Source: REEB470 sp032117095 (GTDB taxonomy: Bacteria > Bacillota > Bacilli > Paenibacillales > YIM-B00363). Taken from it: 40,761 nucleotides of DNA. The DNA lies in assembly GCA_032117095.1 (NCBI GenBank), contig JAULZZ010000054.1, forward strand, positions 1-40,761, in the 5' to 3' direction. The notes below the pieces were generated by a model. The model searched no databases. It was not told the DNA's origin and saw nothing but the letters and a program-made list of their open reading frames with translations. Below are positions 7,777 through 15,955 of the stretch, piece after piece. Each line of letters begins with the position of its first letter. Within the stretch, counting starts at the first letter, position 1. Both the position numbers and the translations under genes were made by a program.

Positions 7777-8889
7777 CTAAAAAGCTTCGTGGGTCACCCA
7801 ATCGTCGCGGTGAATGACTTCAACGCGACTGACGTCGATCCGTTGGGCGACTTCTGCGGTAGACAACCGCGCGACGGCACGCAGTTGCCAAGCCGCATAG
7901 TTGACGATCCCGCGACCGATGACTTTTCCTTGGGTATCGCTGACTTCTACGATATCTCCGGGGTGAAACTCCTCGACCACAGACAACACGCCAGCAGGCA
8001 ACAAACTTTTCCCACCGCCGGTCAACGCATGGATCGCCCCATCATCGACGACGATGCGCCCTTGCGGAAACGAGTGAAAGCCGATCCACTGTTTTTTTAT
8101 CGATAGCGTATGGTCTGTGGGATCAAAGTACGTCCCCTCCCCGTGTCCAGCTACCGTGCGGAGCAACGCCCCAGATGTACATACTTTTCCTACAAAAACA
8201 CGAACTCCTCCCTGCATCGCAATGCGCGCGGCCGCCAGCTTGCTGCGCATGCCCCCAGTGCCAACGTCACTTCCTGCCCCCCCTGCCATATGCCATACCG
8301 TTTCATCGATGTGAGAAACGTGTTCGATTTTTTGTGCGTCAGCATCTTTGCGTGGGTCTGCGGTATACAACCCATCCATGTCTGTAATCATGAGCAATCC
8401 GTGAGCTTTGATCAAGTTTGCCACGAGTGCGGACAGGCGGTCGTTGTCCCCGAATGTGAGTTCGGCGATAGAGGTCGTATCGTTTTCGTTGATGATGGGC
8501 AATACACGCCGTTGCAACAACGCATCGAGTGTCGCTTGGGCGTGTTGCATGCGTTTGCGATCGGAAAAATCTCCCCGGTTTAACAGTAACTGTGCCCCGA
8601 TGAGCTGGTGTCGTTGGAGCGATTCGTTGTACGCTTGCATGAGCAACGCTTGCCCCACGGCCGCAGACGCCTGTTTTTCGTGCATTGTTTGGGGACGCAT
8701 CGCAAACCCGAGTGACGCATAGCCCGCAGCGACTGCGCCAGAAGTGACGAGGACGACGTCGATGCCGTGTTGGCGACAATGTACGATTTCTTCCACGTAA
8801 AAGTCGAGCGCCGTGCGCAACAACCCTCCTTGTGAGGACGTTAATGAACTGCTCCCAATTTTTACGACGATGCGCTGGGGGAGACTCAT
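7777..8889 (-). CDS. proB: Glutamate 5-kinase with C-terminal PUA domain
   Basis: First step of proline synthesis: ATP-dependent phosphorylation of glutamate, normally feedback-inhibited by proline. The amino-acid kinase domain shows VVKIGSSSLTS near the N-terminus, VTSGAVAAGYASLG, INENDTTSIAELTFGDND and MITDMDGLYTADPR. The last ~90 residues form a PUA domain. Length of 370 residues is typical of the full-length two-domain form. The start codon overlaps the stop of the upstream HAD hydrolase gene (ATGA), indicating translational coupling. Confidence 0.95.
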   Translation of the reverse strand: MSLPQRIVVKIGSSSLTSSQGGLLRTALDFYVEEIVHCRQHGIDVVLVTSGAVAAGYASLGFAMRPQTMHEKQASAAVGQALLMQAYNESLQRHQLIGAQLLLNRGDFSDRKRMQHAQATLDALLQRRVLPIINENDTTSIAELTFGDNDRLSALVANLIKAHGLLMITDMDGLYTADPRKDADAQKIEHVSHIDETVWHMAGGAGSDVGTGGMRSKLAAARIAMQGGVRVFVGKVCTSGALLRTVAGHGEGTYFDPTDHTLSIKKQWIGFHSFPQGRIVVDDGAIHALTGGGKSLLPAGVLSVVEEFHPGDIVEVSDTQGKVIGRGIVNYAAWQLRAVARLSTAEVAQRIDVSRVEVIHRDDWVTHEAF

Positions 8890-9656
8890 ACAAGCACCTC
8901 TTTGATCGGGCTTTGCTGTGGGCCCCCGTGCGGTGTGGCACAGGCATACAGCGTGCCGACGACGTCACGCAACCGCTTGGCGCACAACCACCGCGCGCTT
9001 TCGAGCGGGGGAGGGACGTGCAATGCATCGTACACCCATGTGGTGAGGGGGGGCACGTATACGGCTCCGATGCCACATTGGATCGCGGGAACGATGTCGC
9101 TGCGCGTGCTGTTGCCCACCATCCACGTACGGGCACGATCGATGTCGTGTGTATGGAGTAAATGTTCGAGCGACGTGGCGTTTTTGTGCTGTGCGACGTA
9201 GATGCGGTCTTGGAAAAATGCATTGAGGCCATGTTTGGCTACTTTGCGATGTTGGATCTCCACATTGCCTCCCGTATACAAAGACAGCGTAAATCCTGCT
9301 TGCTGCAACGCCTGCAACGTTTCGATCGCATCGGGGTACAATGCAAAAGCACTGTCATACACGGAATAACCGCATTGTTCGAGCCATTCCATATATTGTA
9401 TACGAGGCGTCGTCTTCGTTTGGGTACATAACGTCCGATACGTCTCCACGAGGGTATCCGGAAAATGATCTGCGGTAAATCCATGGATGGCAACGCCGTT
9501 GAGGTCGATTTGTTGTTGCAATGCACGGATGTGTGCATAGGAGAAACGTCCTTCGAACCAAAAGGCCACCTGCTGGGCAAACGCATCGAGCACGTGATCG
9601 TAATATAAATTACAATGTATGAGCGTATCATCGAGGTCAAACCATACGTGCAACAT
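8886..9656 (-). CDS. HAD-family hydrolase of unknown substrate
   Basis: A haloacid-dehalogenase superfamily hydrolase, probably a phosphatase. Motif I is FDLDDTL with Asp7 and Asp9; motif II is LYTGGN; the acidic motif is WMVGNSTRSD. An alpha-helical cap of about 100 residues follows motif I. The ATG at 9656 is supported by GAGGAGG (9663-9669) 6 bases upstream. It sits between mtnE and proB and overlaps proB by 4 bases. Its place in the operon suggests a link to methionine salvage or proline metabolism, but it is not MtnX, which is encoded separately, and the substrate cannot be read from the sequence. Confidence 0.85.
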   Translation of the reverse strand: MLHVWFDLDDTLIHCNLYYDHVLDAFAQQVAFWFEGRFSYAHIRALQQQIDLNGVAIHGFTADHFPDTLVETYRTLCTQTKTTPRIQYMEWLEQCGYSVYDSAFALYPDAIETLQALQQAGFTLSLYTGGNVEIQHRKVAKHGLNAFFQDRIYVAQHKNATSLEHLLHTHDIDRARTWMVGNSTRSDIVPAIQCGIGAVYVPPLTTWVYDALHVPPPLESARWLCAKRLRDVVGTLYACATPHGGPQQSPIKEVLV

Positions 9657-9753
9657 AAAAATCCTCCTCACCATCTATAACCAACCCTACAATGACATCA
9701 CCGCAAGTTGTCCTCTTGTTCCCCGCTGGTATCCCGTGTGATCCAAAGTACAA

Positions 9754-10956
9754 TTAGGCATCCCAAAGATGCAACGCCCCGATGCGCGCAGCCGCTTCTT
9801 GCAATCGTGCTTGCGAGGAAAGTAACGCAACGCGAACGAATCCTTCGCCGTGGGCACCAAAGCCACGTCCTGGCGCGACGACGACACCTGCGTCTTCAAT
9901 AAGCCGCCTTGCAAAGGACAAAGAATCCATCTTGGGAGGAACAGGCAACCAACTAAAAAAAGACCCTGCGCTCTTTTTGACGCCTTGCCACCCGATTTGT
10001 TCGATCGCTTTGTGCCACACATCCCGCCGTTGCGTGTACGTGTCGACGAGTGTTTTGACGCTGTCTTGTGGGCCGTTCAACGCCTCTGCCGCAGCCCACT
10101 GTACCGCACCAAACAAACTTACGTACATATGTTCTTGTAGTTGTTCGATGAGTCGAATGAGTGAACGATTGCCTAAGGCAAAACCGACTCTCCAGCCGGC
10201 CATGTTGTACGTTTTGGATAACGTATACACTTCGATCCCGACTTCACGTGCTCCCGCAGTCGCCAAAAAACTCGGTGCCCGCACTCCGTCAAAGGTGAGT
10301 GCACCATAGGCGAAATCGGCAACGATCGCAATGCCGCGTTGGGCAGCCCATTCTACCGCATGCGCATAAAAAGCAGCGGGGGCGACCGTAGCCGTGGGAT
10401 TGTTCGGGTAGTTGAGAAACATCAGCTTGGCGTGGGCAACATCGTGTGCATGTAAGGCGGAAAAATCGGGTAAATAATCGTGGGACGCACAGAGCGGCAT
10501 GCGCACCATCCGTCCTCCTGCTAAGGCAACACCAGATGCATAGTCGGGATACCCGGGATCGGGCACGAGACAAACGTCGCCGGGGTTCAGTAAAATGGTA
10601 CTGATTTCTACCAGCCCAGTTTTCCCCCCGAACAAAATCGCCACCTCACTCGGATCAAGCACGACACCAAAGTCCGCCGCATATCGTCGGCAAATGGCTT
10701 CTTTGAGGAAATCGTGTCCGTGAAAAGGGGCGTATCGATGAAACGATGCACGGGTACTCGCTTGTTGTAACGCATTGACGATGTGCGGAGGCGTTGGCAA
10801 GTCCGGATTCCCTTGCCCGAGATTGATCATATCGCGTCCGTTGGCGAGATGCTGTTGTACTTGTTGTACCAAGGTCGAAAAAAACTGGGTGGGCAATCGT
10901 TGGATACGTGCTGCCCCTTCGTACGTTGTGCTTACGCGCAAAATCTTCACCACCAA
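9754..10956 (-). CDS. mtnE: Methionine-salvage aminotransferase (MtnE-like, PLP-dependent)
   Basis: A class I/II fold-type I aminotransferase. It resembles MtnE, which regenerates methionine from 4-methylthio-2-oxobutyrate, preferably with glutamine as donor. Visible motifs are INLGQGNPDLPTPPHIV, VPDPGYPDYASGV, FLNYPNNPTATV, the PLP-binding lysine in TLSKTYNMAGWRVG (Lys248) and a C-terminal Arg in EGFVRVALLSS. The start is uncertain: the frame opens with TTG GTG GTG and none has a strong Shine-Dalgarno. It is first in the mtn/pro cluster, and an mtnU homologue lies beyond tatC, which supports the assignment over generic aspartate aminotransferase. Confidence 0.8.
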   Translation of the reverse strand: MVVKILRVSTTYEGAARIQRLPTQFFSTLVQQVQQHLANGRDMINLGQGNPDLPTPPHIVNALQQASTRASFHRYAPFHGHDFLKEAICRRYAADFGVVLDPSEVAILFGGKTGLVEISTILLNPGDVCLVPDPGYPDYASGVALAGGRMVRMPLCASHDYLPDFSALHAHDVAHAKLMFLNYPNNPTATVAPAAFYAHAVEWAAQRGIAIVADFAYGALTFDGVRAPSFLATAGAREVGIEVYTLSKTYNMAGWRVGFALGNRSLIRLIEQLQEHMYVSLFGAVQWAAAEALNGPQDSVKTLVDTYTQRRDVWHKAIEQIGWQGVKKSAGSFFSWLPVPPKMDSLSFARRLIEDAGVVVAPGRGFGAHGEGFVRVALLSSQARLQEAAARIGALHLWDA

Positions 10957-11043
10957 AACGGTCTTTGAATACGTACGGATGGATAGGAACGCAGAAATCC
11001 ATGGTTCGTGTTGTGCAATGAATCACACATTCATGAATGGTCC

Positions 11044-11071
11044 AGTATGCATTCATAGTTTACCATATCAA
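11044..11071 (-). promoter_or_regulatory. Candidate promoter of mtnE and the mtn/pro cluster
   Basis: On the minus strand TTGATA (11071-11066) and CATACT (11049-11044) are separated by 16 bases. The predicted transcription start falls in a perfect 12-base palindrome CATTCATGAATG (11028-11039), which could be an operator. No SAM riboswitch (S-box) pattern is visible between this promoter and mtnE. Confidence 0.45.
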
Positions 11072-11282
11072 GGGCTGTGCGTACAGAGCAAAAGCACTTG
11101 CTTTTGACCGGAAAACATACGGATACAGCGCATCGCGACATCGTTCGCTATTTAATTCTTGAAAAAGGTACAGGGGCATTTCTACGTCGTTTTCTTCGGC
11201 TTTTTCGACTGTGATGAAGGAATCGATTTTTTCAGGTGCCGGGCTCTCTTTAAGAAGGAGTTTTTTGGTTTAACGGGCATAC

Positions 11283-11338
11283 AAATAAAATAAAGAAAGC
11301 ACGACTCACCTGCATCTCAGCAGATGGAGCGGTGCTTC
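11283..11338 (-). terminator. Terminator downstream of tatC
   Basis: On the minus strand GAAGCAC pairs with GTGCTTTC around an inner helix (CATCTGC with GCAGGTG) and is followed by the T-rich TTTATTTTATTTG. It lies about 180 bases after the tatC stop and before the mtnE promoter, so it separates the two units. Confidence 0.6.
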
Positions 11339-11348
11339 CTCATCAATA

Positions 11349-11369
11349 CGCTGGCGTTCAAATCGTGTT
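11349..11369. repeat. Single end of the CACGATTTGAA repeat group
   Basis: The reverse complement reads AACACGATTTGAACGCCAGC, nearly identical to the left end of the element at 26982 (AACACGATTTGAACACAGCG). No matching second end was found nearby, so this looks like a remnant. The rest of the 11110-11514 gap shows only the tatC terminator. Confidence 0.5.
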
Positions 11370-11514
11370 GTTATGAAAATATTATACTACGCATCATTGA
11401 ATGGTGCAACGGGTGAAAGGGGGATTACGAAAAAAATTTTTTTTAGGAACGGGGGAAGGGCACACCGATGGATGGCACGAAGGAATCGCTTTTGCGCAAC
11501 AAGGAGGATTTTCT

Positions 11515-12228
11515 TCATGACACGTCGTTTTCTGGGCGGTACACGAGGCGAGACAAAGCAATGCTCCCTTCATAGAGGAGGAGCAAAGGCACGATGACGA
11601 GGACATCGGAGAGTAGATCTGGGGGGGTCAATGTCACCGCCACGAGAATGAGGATAAAATACGCTTGTTTGCGCATGGACGCAAGTTTGCGCGGGTTGAC
11701 GATGCGCAGTTTTGTGAGAAACATCATGACCGCAGGCATCTCAAACAGAAAGCCAAAGGGCACCGTCATCGTAAAAATAAAGTGAAAGTATCGCTCCGCA
11801 GTATAGTTGAGAATAAACTGATCCTCTGCAAGATGGGTTAAAAATGCAAGCACCATCGGGTACACGATGCCATATCCAAACGACAATCCCAAAATAAAGA
11901 GGACGGTCAACGCTGGGATGTACAAGAGCGTCACCCGTCGCTCGTGGGGATGCAGACCCGGGGCGACAAACCGCCACACGTGATACGCCGCGATGGGGAT
12001 CGTCAATACGAGTGCGCTCACCGCACACAAAAGCAAGTACACCCACAAAATGTCTGTGGGCCCTAAAAATTGTAGTTTTTGGGACAAATCTGCCGTAAGC
12101 CAGTACAACAATGGGTTGACCCATGTGAGTGCGAGTACGACCATGAGGAGAAAATATCCGCATACGAGCAAAATGCGACGGCGCAATTCATTGGCATGGG
12201 CGAGCCAATCTGGTGTAGCGAGGGGCAT
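11515..12228 (-). CDS. tatC: Sec-independent protein translocase TatC
   Basis: The polytopic membrane subunit of the twin-arginine translocase that recognises RR signal peptides. It has six hydrophobic segments, a conserved cytoplasmic N-terminus (HANELRRRILLV), the FRFVAPGL-like WRFVAPGLHPHERR loop, the FGYGIVYP region with its acidic follow-up, and FGFLFEMPAVM. The ATG at 12228 has GGAGG 7 bases upstream; the longer frame adds 21 unrelated residues. Length of 237 is typical. No tatA-type gene is adjacent, so the TatA partner must be encoded elsewhere. An extended -10 promoter lies at about 12352-12380. Confidence 0.93.
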   Translation of the reverse strand: MPLATPDWLAHANELRRRILLVCGYFLLMVVLALTWVNPLLYWLTADLSQKLQFLGPTDILWVYLLLCAVSALVLTIPIAAYHVWRFVAPGLHPHERRVTLLYIPALTVLFILGLSFGYGIVYPMVLAFLTHLAEDQFILNYTAERYFHFIFTMTVPFGFLFEMPAVMMFLTKLRIVNPRKLASMRKQAYFILILVAVTLTPPDLLSDVLVIVPLLLLYEGSIALSRLVYRPENDVS

Positions 12229-12351
12229 CGGTGTTCCTCCAGCGTCAAGTTCAAGACAGTGCCAATGCGTTTGAAAAAAACAGCCCTGCACAAAAAGTTA
12301 GCTACATTCGCCAAACAACAGGCAATGTGCGGGTGAAATTGTCCTGTTCCG

Positions 12352-12380
12352 ATTATAGCATGGAAAGGGATGAATGTCCT
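12352..12380 (-). promoter_or_regulatory. Candidate tatC promoter
   Basis: Reading the minus strand, AGGACA (12380-12375), a 17-base spacer and TATAAT (12357-12352) with an upstream TG (TGCTATAAT) form an extended -10 promoter about 120 bases before the tatC start. Confidence 0.55.
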
Positions 12381-12406
12381 AAGCATGCCTCTCGTGTGTG
12401 GCACAG

Positions 12407-12450
12407 CGCTACGTTTGTTGGTATAATGAAACATAAACGCAAACGTAGCG
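12407..12450 (+). promoter_or_regulatory. mtnU promoter flanked by an 11-bp inverted repeat (operator-like)
   Basis: TATAAT at 12422-12427 with an upstream TG (TGGTATAAT) is an extended -10 promoter with a poor -35. CGCTACGTTTG (12407-12417) and CAAACGTAGCG (12440-12450) form a perfect inverted repeat on either side of the -10. The left arm is upstream of the expected transcription start, so it cannot be an RNA hairpin and is better explained as a DNA-binding site for a dimeric or tetrameric regulator. Confidence 0.65.
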
Positions 12451-12481
12451 GAATATACGCGGTGCGGAGGAGGGACGTTCG

Positions 12482-13267
12482 TTGCGTATCGCATTGCTCC
12501 AAATCGATGTGCGCCAAGGCGAACCGCAATGGAATGAAGCGCACGTATTGGCAACGATGCGACAGGCGGTTGTTGCACATCATCCCGATGTGCTCGTGTT
12601 GCCGGAGATGTGGAATACGGGCTACGCCCTTGATCGTCTTGCGACGTTAGGAGGACTGCGTACGGAGGCGATTCATGCGTCCATGGGTCAGTTTGCCAAG
12701 GAACACGGCGTACATCTTGTCGCAGGATCGATCTCCCGTCCGCATGCGCACGCATGGTACAATACGACGTTCGTGTATGATCGTGAGGGGACAGTGCGCA
12801 CGTCTTATGACAAGGTGCATTTGTTTCGTCTCATGGACGAACACCGCTATTTGCAACCGGGAAATGCACTGGGACAGACGACGCTCGATGGCGTACACGT
12901 GGGGCTCACCATTTGTTATGATTTGCGGTTTCCTGAACTGATGCGCACGTTGGCATTGCAAGGGGCACAAGTTATTTTTTGTGTGGCACAGTGGCCCATG
13001 GCGCGATTGGCGCATTGGAACGCATTGTTGCGTGCGCGTGCAATTGAAAACCAAGTGTTTATCGTGGCATGCAACCGTGTCGGCGAAAGCGGGGAGGAAC
13101 GCTTTGGTGGGCATTCCCAAGTCATTTCTCCCTGGGGGGACGTCCTCGGAGCTGCGGCAGACGAAGAAGCGATCGTCGTCGTTGATGTCGATGTAGACCA
13201 GTGTGCGCACGTGCGGCAGCAAATTCCTATTTTTTCGGATCGCCGTCCAGATTGCTATTTGCTATAA
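12482..13267 (+). CDS. mtnU: Omega-amidase of methionine salvage (nitrilase family, MtnU-like)
   Basis: A carbon-nitrogen hydrolase with the Glu-Lys-Cys triad: Glu42 in LVLPEMWNTGY, Lys111 in SYDKVHLFRLMDEH and Cys145 in LTICYDLRFPE. The LMDEH and IPIFSDRRPD segments resemble MtnU (YkrU) of Bacillus. Family knowledge says it hydrolyses the 2-oxoglutaramate left when MtnE uses glutamine, pulling the transamination forward. The TTG start is supported by GGAGGAGGG 7 bases upstream. It is transcribed divergently from tatC and lies just beyond tatC from mtnE. Length of 261 residues is normal. Confidence 0.82.
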   Translation: MRIALLQIDVRQGEPQWNEAHVLATMRQAVVAHHPDVLVLPEMWNTGYALDRLATLGGLRTEAIHASMGQFAKEHGVHLVAGSISRPHAHAWYNTTFVYDREGTVRTSYDKVHLFRLMDEHRYLQPGNALGQTTLDGVHVGLTICYDLRFPELMRTLALQGAQVIFCVAQWPMARLAHWNALLRARAIENQVFIVACNRVGESGEERFGGHSQVISPWGDVLGAAADEEAIVVVDVDVDQCAHVRQQIPIFSDRRPDCYLL

Positions 13268-13378
13268 TCATGTCGATATTGCGTCATTTTTTTGCCAATA
13301 CGAATCTGTGTTTTAATTTAGAGGAACCGTGAGCACGGAGGGAGCGTCCGTGATATTCAAGAGGAGGGTGGCACGACC

Positions 13379-14800
13379 ATGCGTCCACAGACGATGTTTG
13401 CTAAAATTTGGGATCGGCATGTCATATTCCAAGAAGAAGGAAAGCCGAGTATTTTGTATATCGATTTGCATCTCGTGCACGAAGTGACGAGTCCGCAGGC
13501 GTTTGAGGGACTGCGGCTGGCAGGAAGACGGGTGCGCCGTCCGGATCTGACGTTTGCGACGATGGATCACAACGTGCCGACGAAAGACCGTTTCCACATT
13601 ACCGACCCGATTTCACGGCAACAAATTGATACACTCACAAAAAATGCGCATGATTTTGGCGTGACGTTGTATGATTTGCATGCCCAAGAACAAGGAGTCG
13701 TGCACGTGATGGGGCCTGAGATTGGGCTGACGCATCCCGGGAAGACGATTGTTTGTGGCGATTCGCACACGTCGACACACGGCGCGTTCGGAGCGTTGGC
13801 GTTTGGCATCGGGACGTCCGAAGTTGAGCACGTACTGGCGACACAGTGTTTGCAACAAGCGCGCCCGAAGACGATGGAAGTACGCATCGAAGGGAAATTG
13901 GGCATCGGGGTGACGGCGAAAGATTTGATACTCGGCATCATTGCAGCCCATGGCACGGATTTTGCAACGGGATACGTGATTGAGTATACGGGAGAAGCAA
14001 TTCGTGCGTTGACGATGGAACAACGTATGACCGTCTGCAACATGTCGATCGAAGCAGGCGCCCGCGCAGGGATGATCGCCCCAGACGAGACGACGTTCGC
14101 CTACCTAAAAGGACGTGCACACGTGCCACAGGGCGAAGCGTATGCGGATGTTGTAGAGACGTGGAAACAATATGTGACGGATGAAGGGGCGACATATGAT
14201 GCGACGGTGACATTCGATGCGTCTGCGTTGCTCCCGCAAGTCACATGGGGAACGAGTCCTGGCATGGGGACGCATATTTTGGCATCGGTACCCGACCCTG
14301 AGCAATTTGCGACAGCCAATGCACGCAAAGCCGCCAAAGACGCCCTGGCGTACATGGATTTGACACCAGGAACAAAGATGACAGACATTCGGATTGATCG
14401 CGTATTCATCGGATCATGTACCAACGGACGGATCGAAGATTTGCGTGCTGCTGCGCAGATTGCCCAAGGGTATACGGTGGCGTCGCATGTGCATGCGATG
14501 GTCGTTCCAGGCAGTGGGCAAGTGAAACTGCAAGCCGAGCAAGAAGGGCTAGATCGTATTTTTATTGAAGCGGGGTTTGAGTGGCGCGATGCAGGATGTA
14601 GCATGTGTTTGGCGATGAATCCAGACGTGCTCGCCCCAGGGGAACGGTGTGCTTCGACCTCCAACCGCAACTTTGAAGGGCGTCAAGGACGCGGGGGGCG
14701 TACACACCTCGTCTCTCCAGAGATGGCGGCGGCCGCTGCGATTCGTGGACACTTTGTTGACGTACGGGATTGGGAAATACGCACGGTTGCTCACGTATAA
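13379..14800 (+). CDS. leuC: 3-isopropylmalate dehydratase large subunit
   Basis: Aconitase-family subunit that isomerises 2- to 3-isopropylmalate in leucine synthesis, acting with LeuD. The three [4Fe-4S] ligands are visible: Cys347 in GSCTNGR, and Cys407 and Cys410 in CSMCLAMNPD. Other family motifs are MDHNVPT near 62-68 and CGDSHTSTHGAFGALAFGIG at 126-145. Length of 473 residues is normal. An Shine-Dalgarno GAGGAGGG precedes the ATG by about 10 bases. leuD follows after 36 bases; leuA and leuB are not in the window. Confidence 0.96.
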   Translation: MRPQTMFAKIWDRHVIFQEEGKPSILYIDLHLVHEVTSPQAFEGLRLAGRRVRRPDLTFATMDHNVPTKDRFHITDPISRQQIDTLTKNAHDFGVTLYDLHAQEQGVVHVMGPEIGLTHPGKTIVCGDSHTSTHGAFGALAFGIGTSEVEHVLATQCLQQARPKTMEVRIEGKLGIGVTAKDLILGIIAAHGTDFATGYVIEYTGEAIRALTMEQRMTVCNMSIEAGARAGMIAPDETTFAYLKGRAHVPQGEAYADVVETWKQYVTDEGATYDATVTFDASALLPQVTWGTSPGMGTHILASVPDPEQFATANARKAAKDALAYMDLTPGTKMTDIRIDRVFIGSCTNGRIEDLRAAAQIAQGYTVASHVHAMVVPGSGQVKLQAEQEGLDRIFIEAGFEWRDAGCSMCLAMNPDVLAPGERCASTSNRNFEGRQGRGGRTHLVSPEMAAAAAIRGHFVDVRDWEIRTVAHV

Positions 14801-14836
14801 TGCTATCTTTTTACAAAAGGAGAGGAAGAAGCGACG

Positions 14837-15436
14837 ATGAAACCATTTGTCACACATACGGGGCGTGTGGGGCCTGTCGATCGGGTCAATGTCGATACGG
14901 ATGCGATCATCCCCAAACAGTTTTTGAAACGCATCGAGCGTACCGGATTCGGACAGTATTTGTTTTATGAGTGGAGATTTACCCCAGAAGGCGAGAAAAT
15001 ACCGACATTTTCACTCAATTTACCACAGTATGATGGCGTATCCATTTTATTGTCACGGGCAAACTTCGGGTGTGGTTCGTCGCGTGAACATGCGCCATGG
15101 GCAATTGCAGATTATGGATTTCGCGTCATCATTGCGCCGTCTTTTGCGGACATTTTTTATAACAACTGCTTCAAGAATGGACTGCTTCCCATCACCTTGT
15201 CCGAACAAACTATCGATGATTTGTTCGAGAAGACGACGACCTTGCCGTCGTACGCCTTGACTGTAGATTTGCAACAATGCACAATCACCGATGCACATGG
15301 ATGGTCTACGTCTTTTGCATTGGATGACCATCGTCGCTTGGTGTTGCTTGAAGGACGAGATGACATTGAGCAAACACTTCTCCATGAGGAACGCATTGCC
15401 GCATATGAGGCGAAGTACTTTCCTGTTGCGCAATAA
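14837..15436 (+). CDS. leuD: 3-isopropylmalate dehydratase small subunit
   Basis: Small (swivel-domain) partner of LeuC. Typical features are the N-terminal HTGRVGPVDRVNVDTDAIIP, the substrate-binding loop NFGCGSSREHAPWA and the NNCFKNGLLPI segment. Length of 199 residues is normal. It follows leuC in the same operon with AGGAGAGGAAG upstream of the ATG. Confidence 0.96.
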   Translation: MKPFVTHTGRVGPVDRVNVDTDAIIPKQFLKRIERTGFGQYLFYEWRFTPEGEKIPTFSLNLPQYDGVSILLSRANFGCGSSREHAPWAIADYGFRVIIAPSFADIFYNNCFKNGLLPITLSEQTIDDLFEKTTTLPSYALTVDLQQCTITDAHGWSTSFALDDHRRLVLLEGRDDIEQTLLHEERIAAYEAKYFPVAQ

Positions 15437-15509
15437 AGAGGCGTACGTAGCAGAAAGGTGTAGGCGATAGCGCGCACGATTCGTGTGCGAAAGTATATAG
15501 GGATACTTG

Positions 15510-15563
15510 AAAAAGCACCAATCCGACTTGTCGTGGTGACACGTGTGGGGGAGGGCTTTTTTT
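15510..15563 (+). terminator. Probable terminator of the leuCD operon
   Basis: AAAAAGC (15510-15516) can pair with GCTTTTT, with further CC/GG and TCC/GGG pairing inside, and the right arm ends in seven T residues (15557-15563). The stem is interrupted, so confidence is moderate. Confidence 0.45.
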
Positions 15564-15616
15564 GTGTGATGAAAAGTGTATTGGGGGGAAGGGTGTGCGA
15601 AATGAGTACAGTACAG

Positions 15617-15713
15617 GGGAACTCTATAAACCTATTTCTAAAAAAATCATTTTGCCGTAAACAGGTTGTTTTTTACTTGTGCTTACCGGCATGATACGGT
15701 TTATAGAGTTGCT
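15617..15713. repeat. Family A structured repeat, copy 2
   Basis: The ends AACTCTATAAACC and GGTTTATAGAGTT pair perfectly. The inner stem pairs ATCAT with ATGAT and GCCG with CGGC. Relative to the other copies, several base changes occur on both arms at once (CTCTATAAACC/GGTTTATAGAG; ATCAC-GTGAT becomes ATCAT-ATGAT), so pairing is retained although sequence differs. It abuts the 3' end of the YlaF-like gene. Confidence 0.75.
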
Positions 15714-15723
15714 ACGCATACAT

Positions 15724-15903
15724 TCACGACGATTTTGCAGTCGTTCGTGCACGTTTGATTGCAAGACCAATTCCTGTGACGACAAAACTCCCAATCAAGC
15801 AAATCAAAGAGATGCCTGCTGCAAAATAACTCAAAGCAATCCCCGACGCAATAAGCAGTCCGACACTTACAAGCACAAAAAAAAGAGATAGCGTGCGACT
15901 CAT
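15724..15903 (-). CDS. Small two-helix membrane protein (YlaF/DUF5325-like)
   Basis: A 59-residue protein made of two hydrophobic helices (about residues 4-24 and 27-48) and a short basic tail (IKRARTTAKSS). Size, topology and tail resemble the uncharacterised Bacilli YlaF/DUF5325 family; the resemblance is from memory and not proven. The ATG at 15903 has GGAGG 7 bases upstream; the upstream in-frame ATG lacks one. No function is known. A family A repeat follows the stop codon within 11 bases and may affect the 3' end of the transcript. Confidence 0.6.
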   Translation of the reverse strand: MSRTLSLFFVLVSVGLLIASGIALSYFAAGISLICLIGSFVVTGIGLAIKRARTTAKSS

Positions 15904-15955
15904 CTGAAAGCCTCCGTAAGCGACAATGTAGGAAATCAAAAAAAGGGGTTACGTT

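Noticed and set aside
11088..11108. Short perfect hairpin CAAAAGCACTTGCTTTTG
   Set aside because: Upstream of the mtnE promoter, with a tiny loop and no T-run; no clear role.
13310..13381. T-box-like AGGGTGGCAC just before leuC with a small hairpin CACGGA/TCCGTG
   Set aside because: The leader is only about 110 bases, no specifier stem or antiterminator partner is visible, and the motif doubles as the Shine-Dalgarno.
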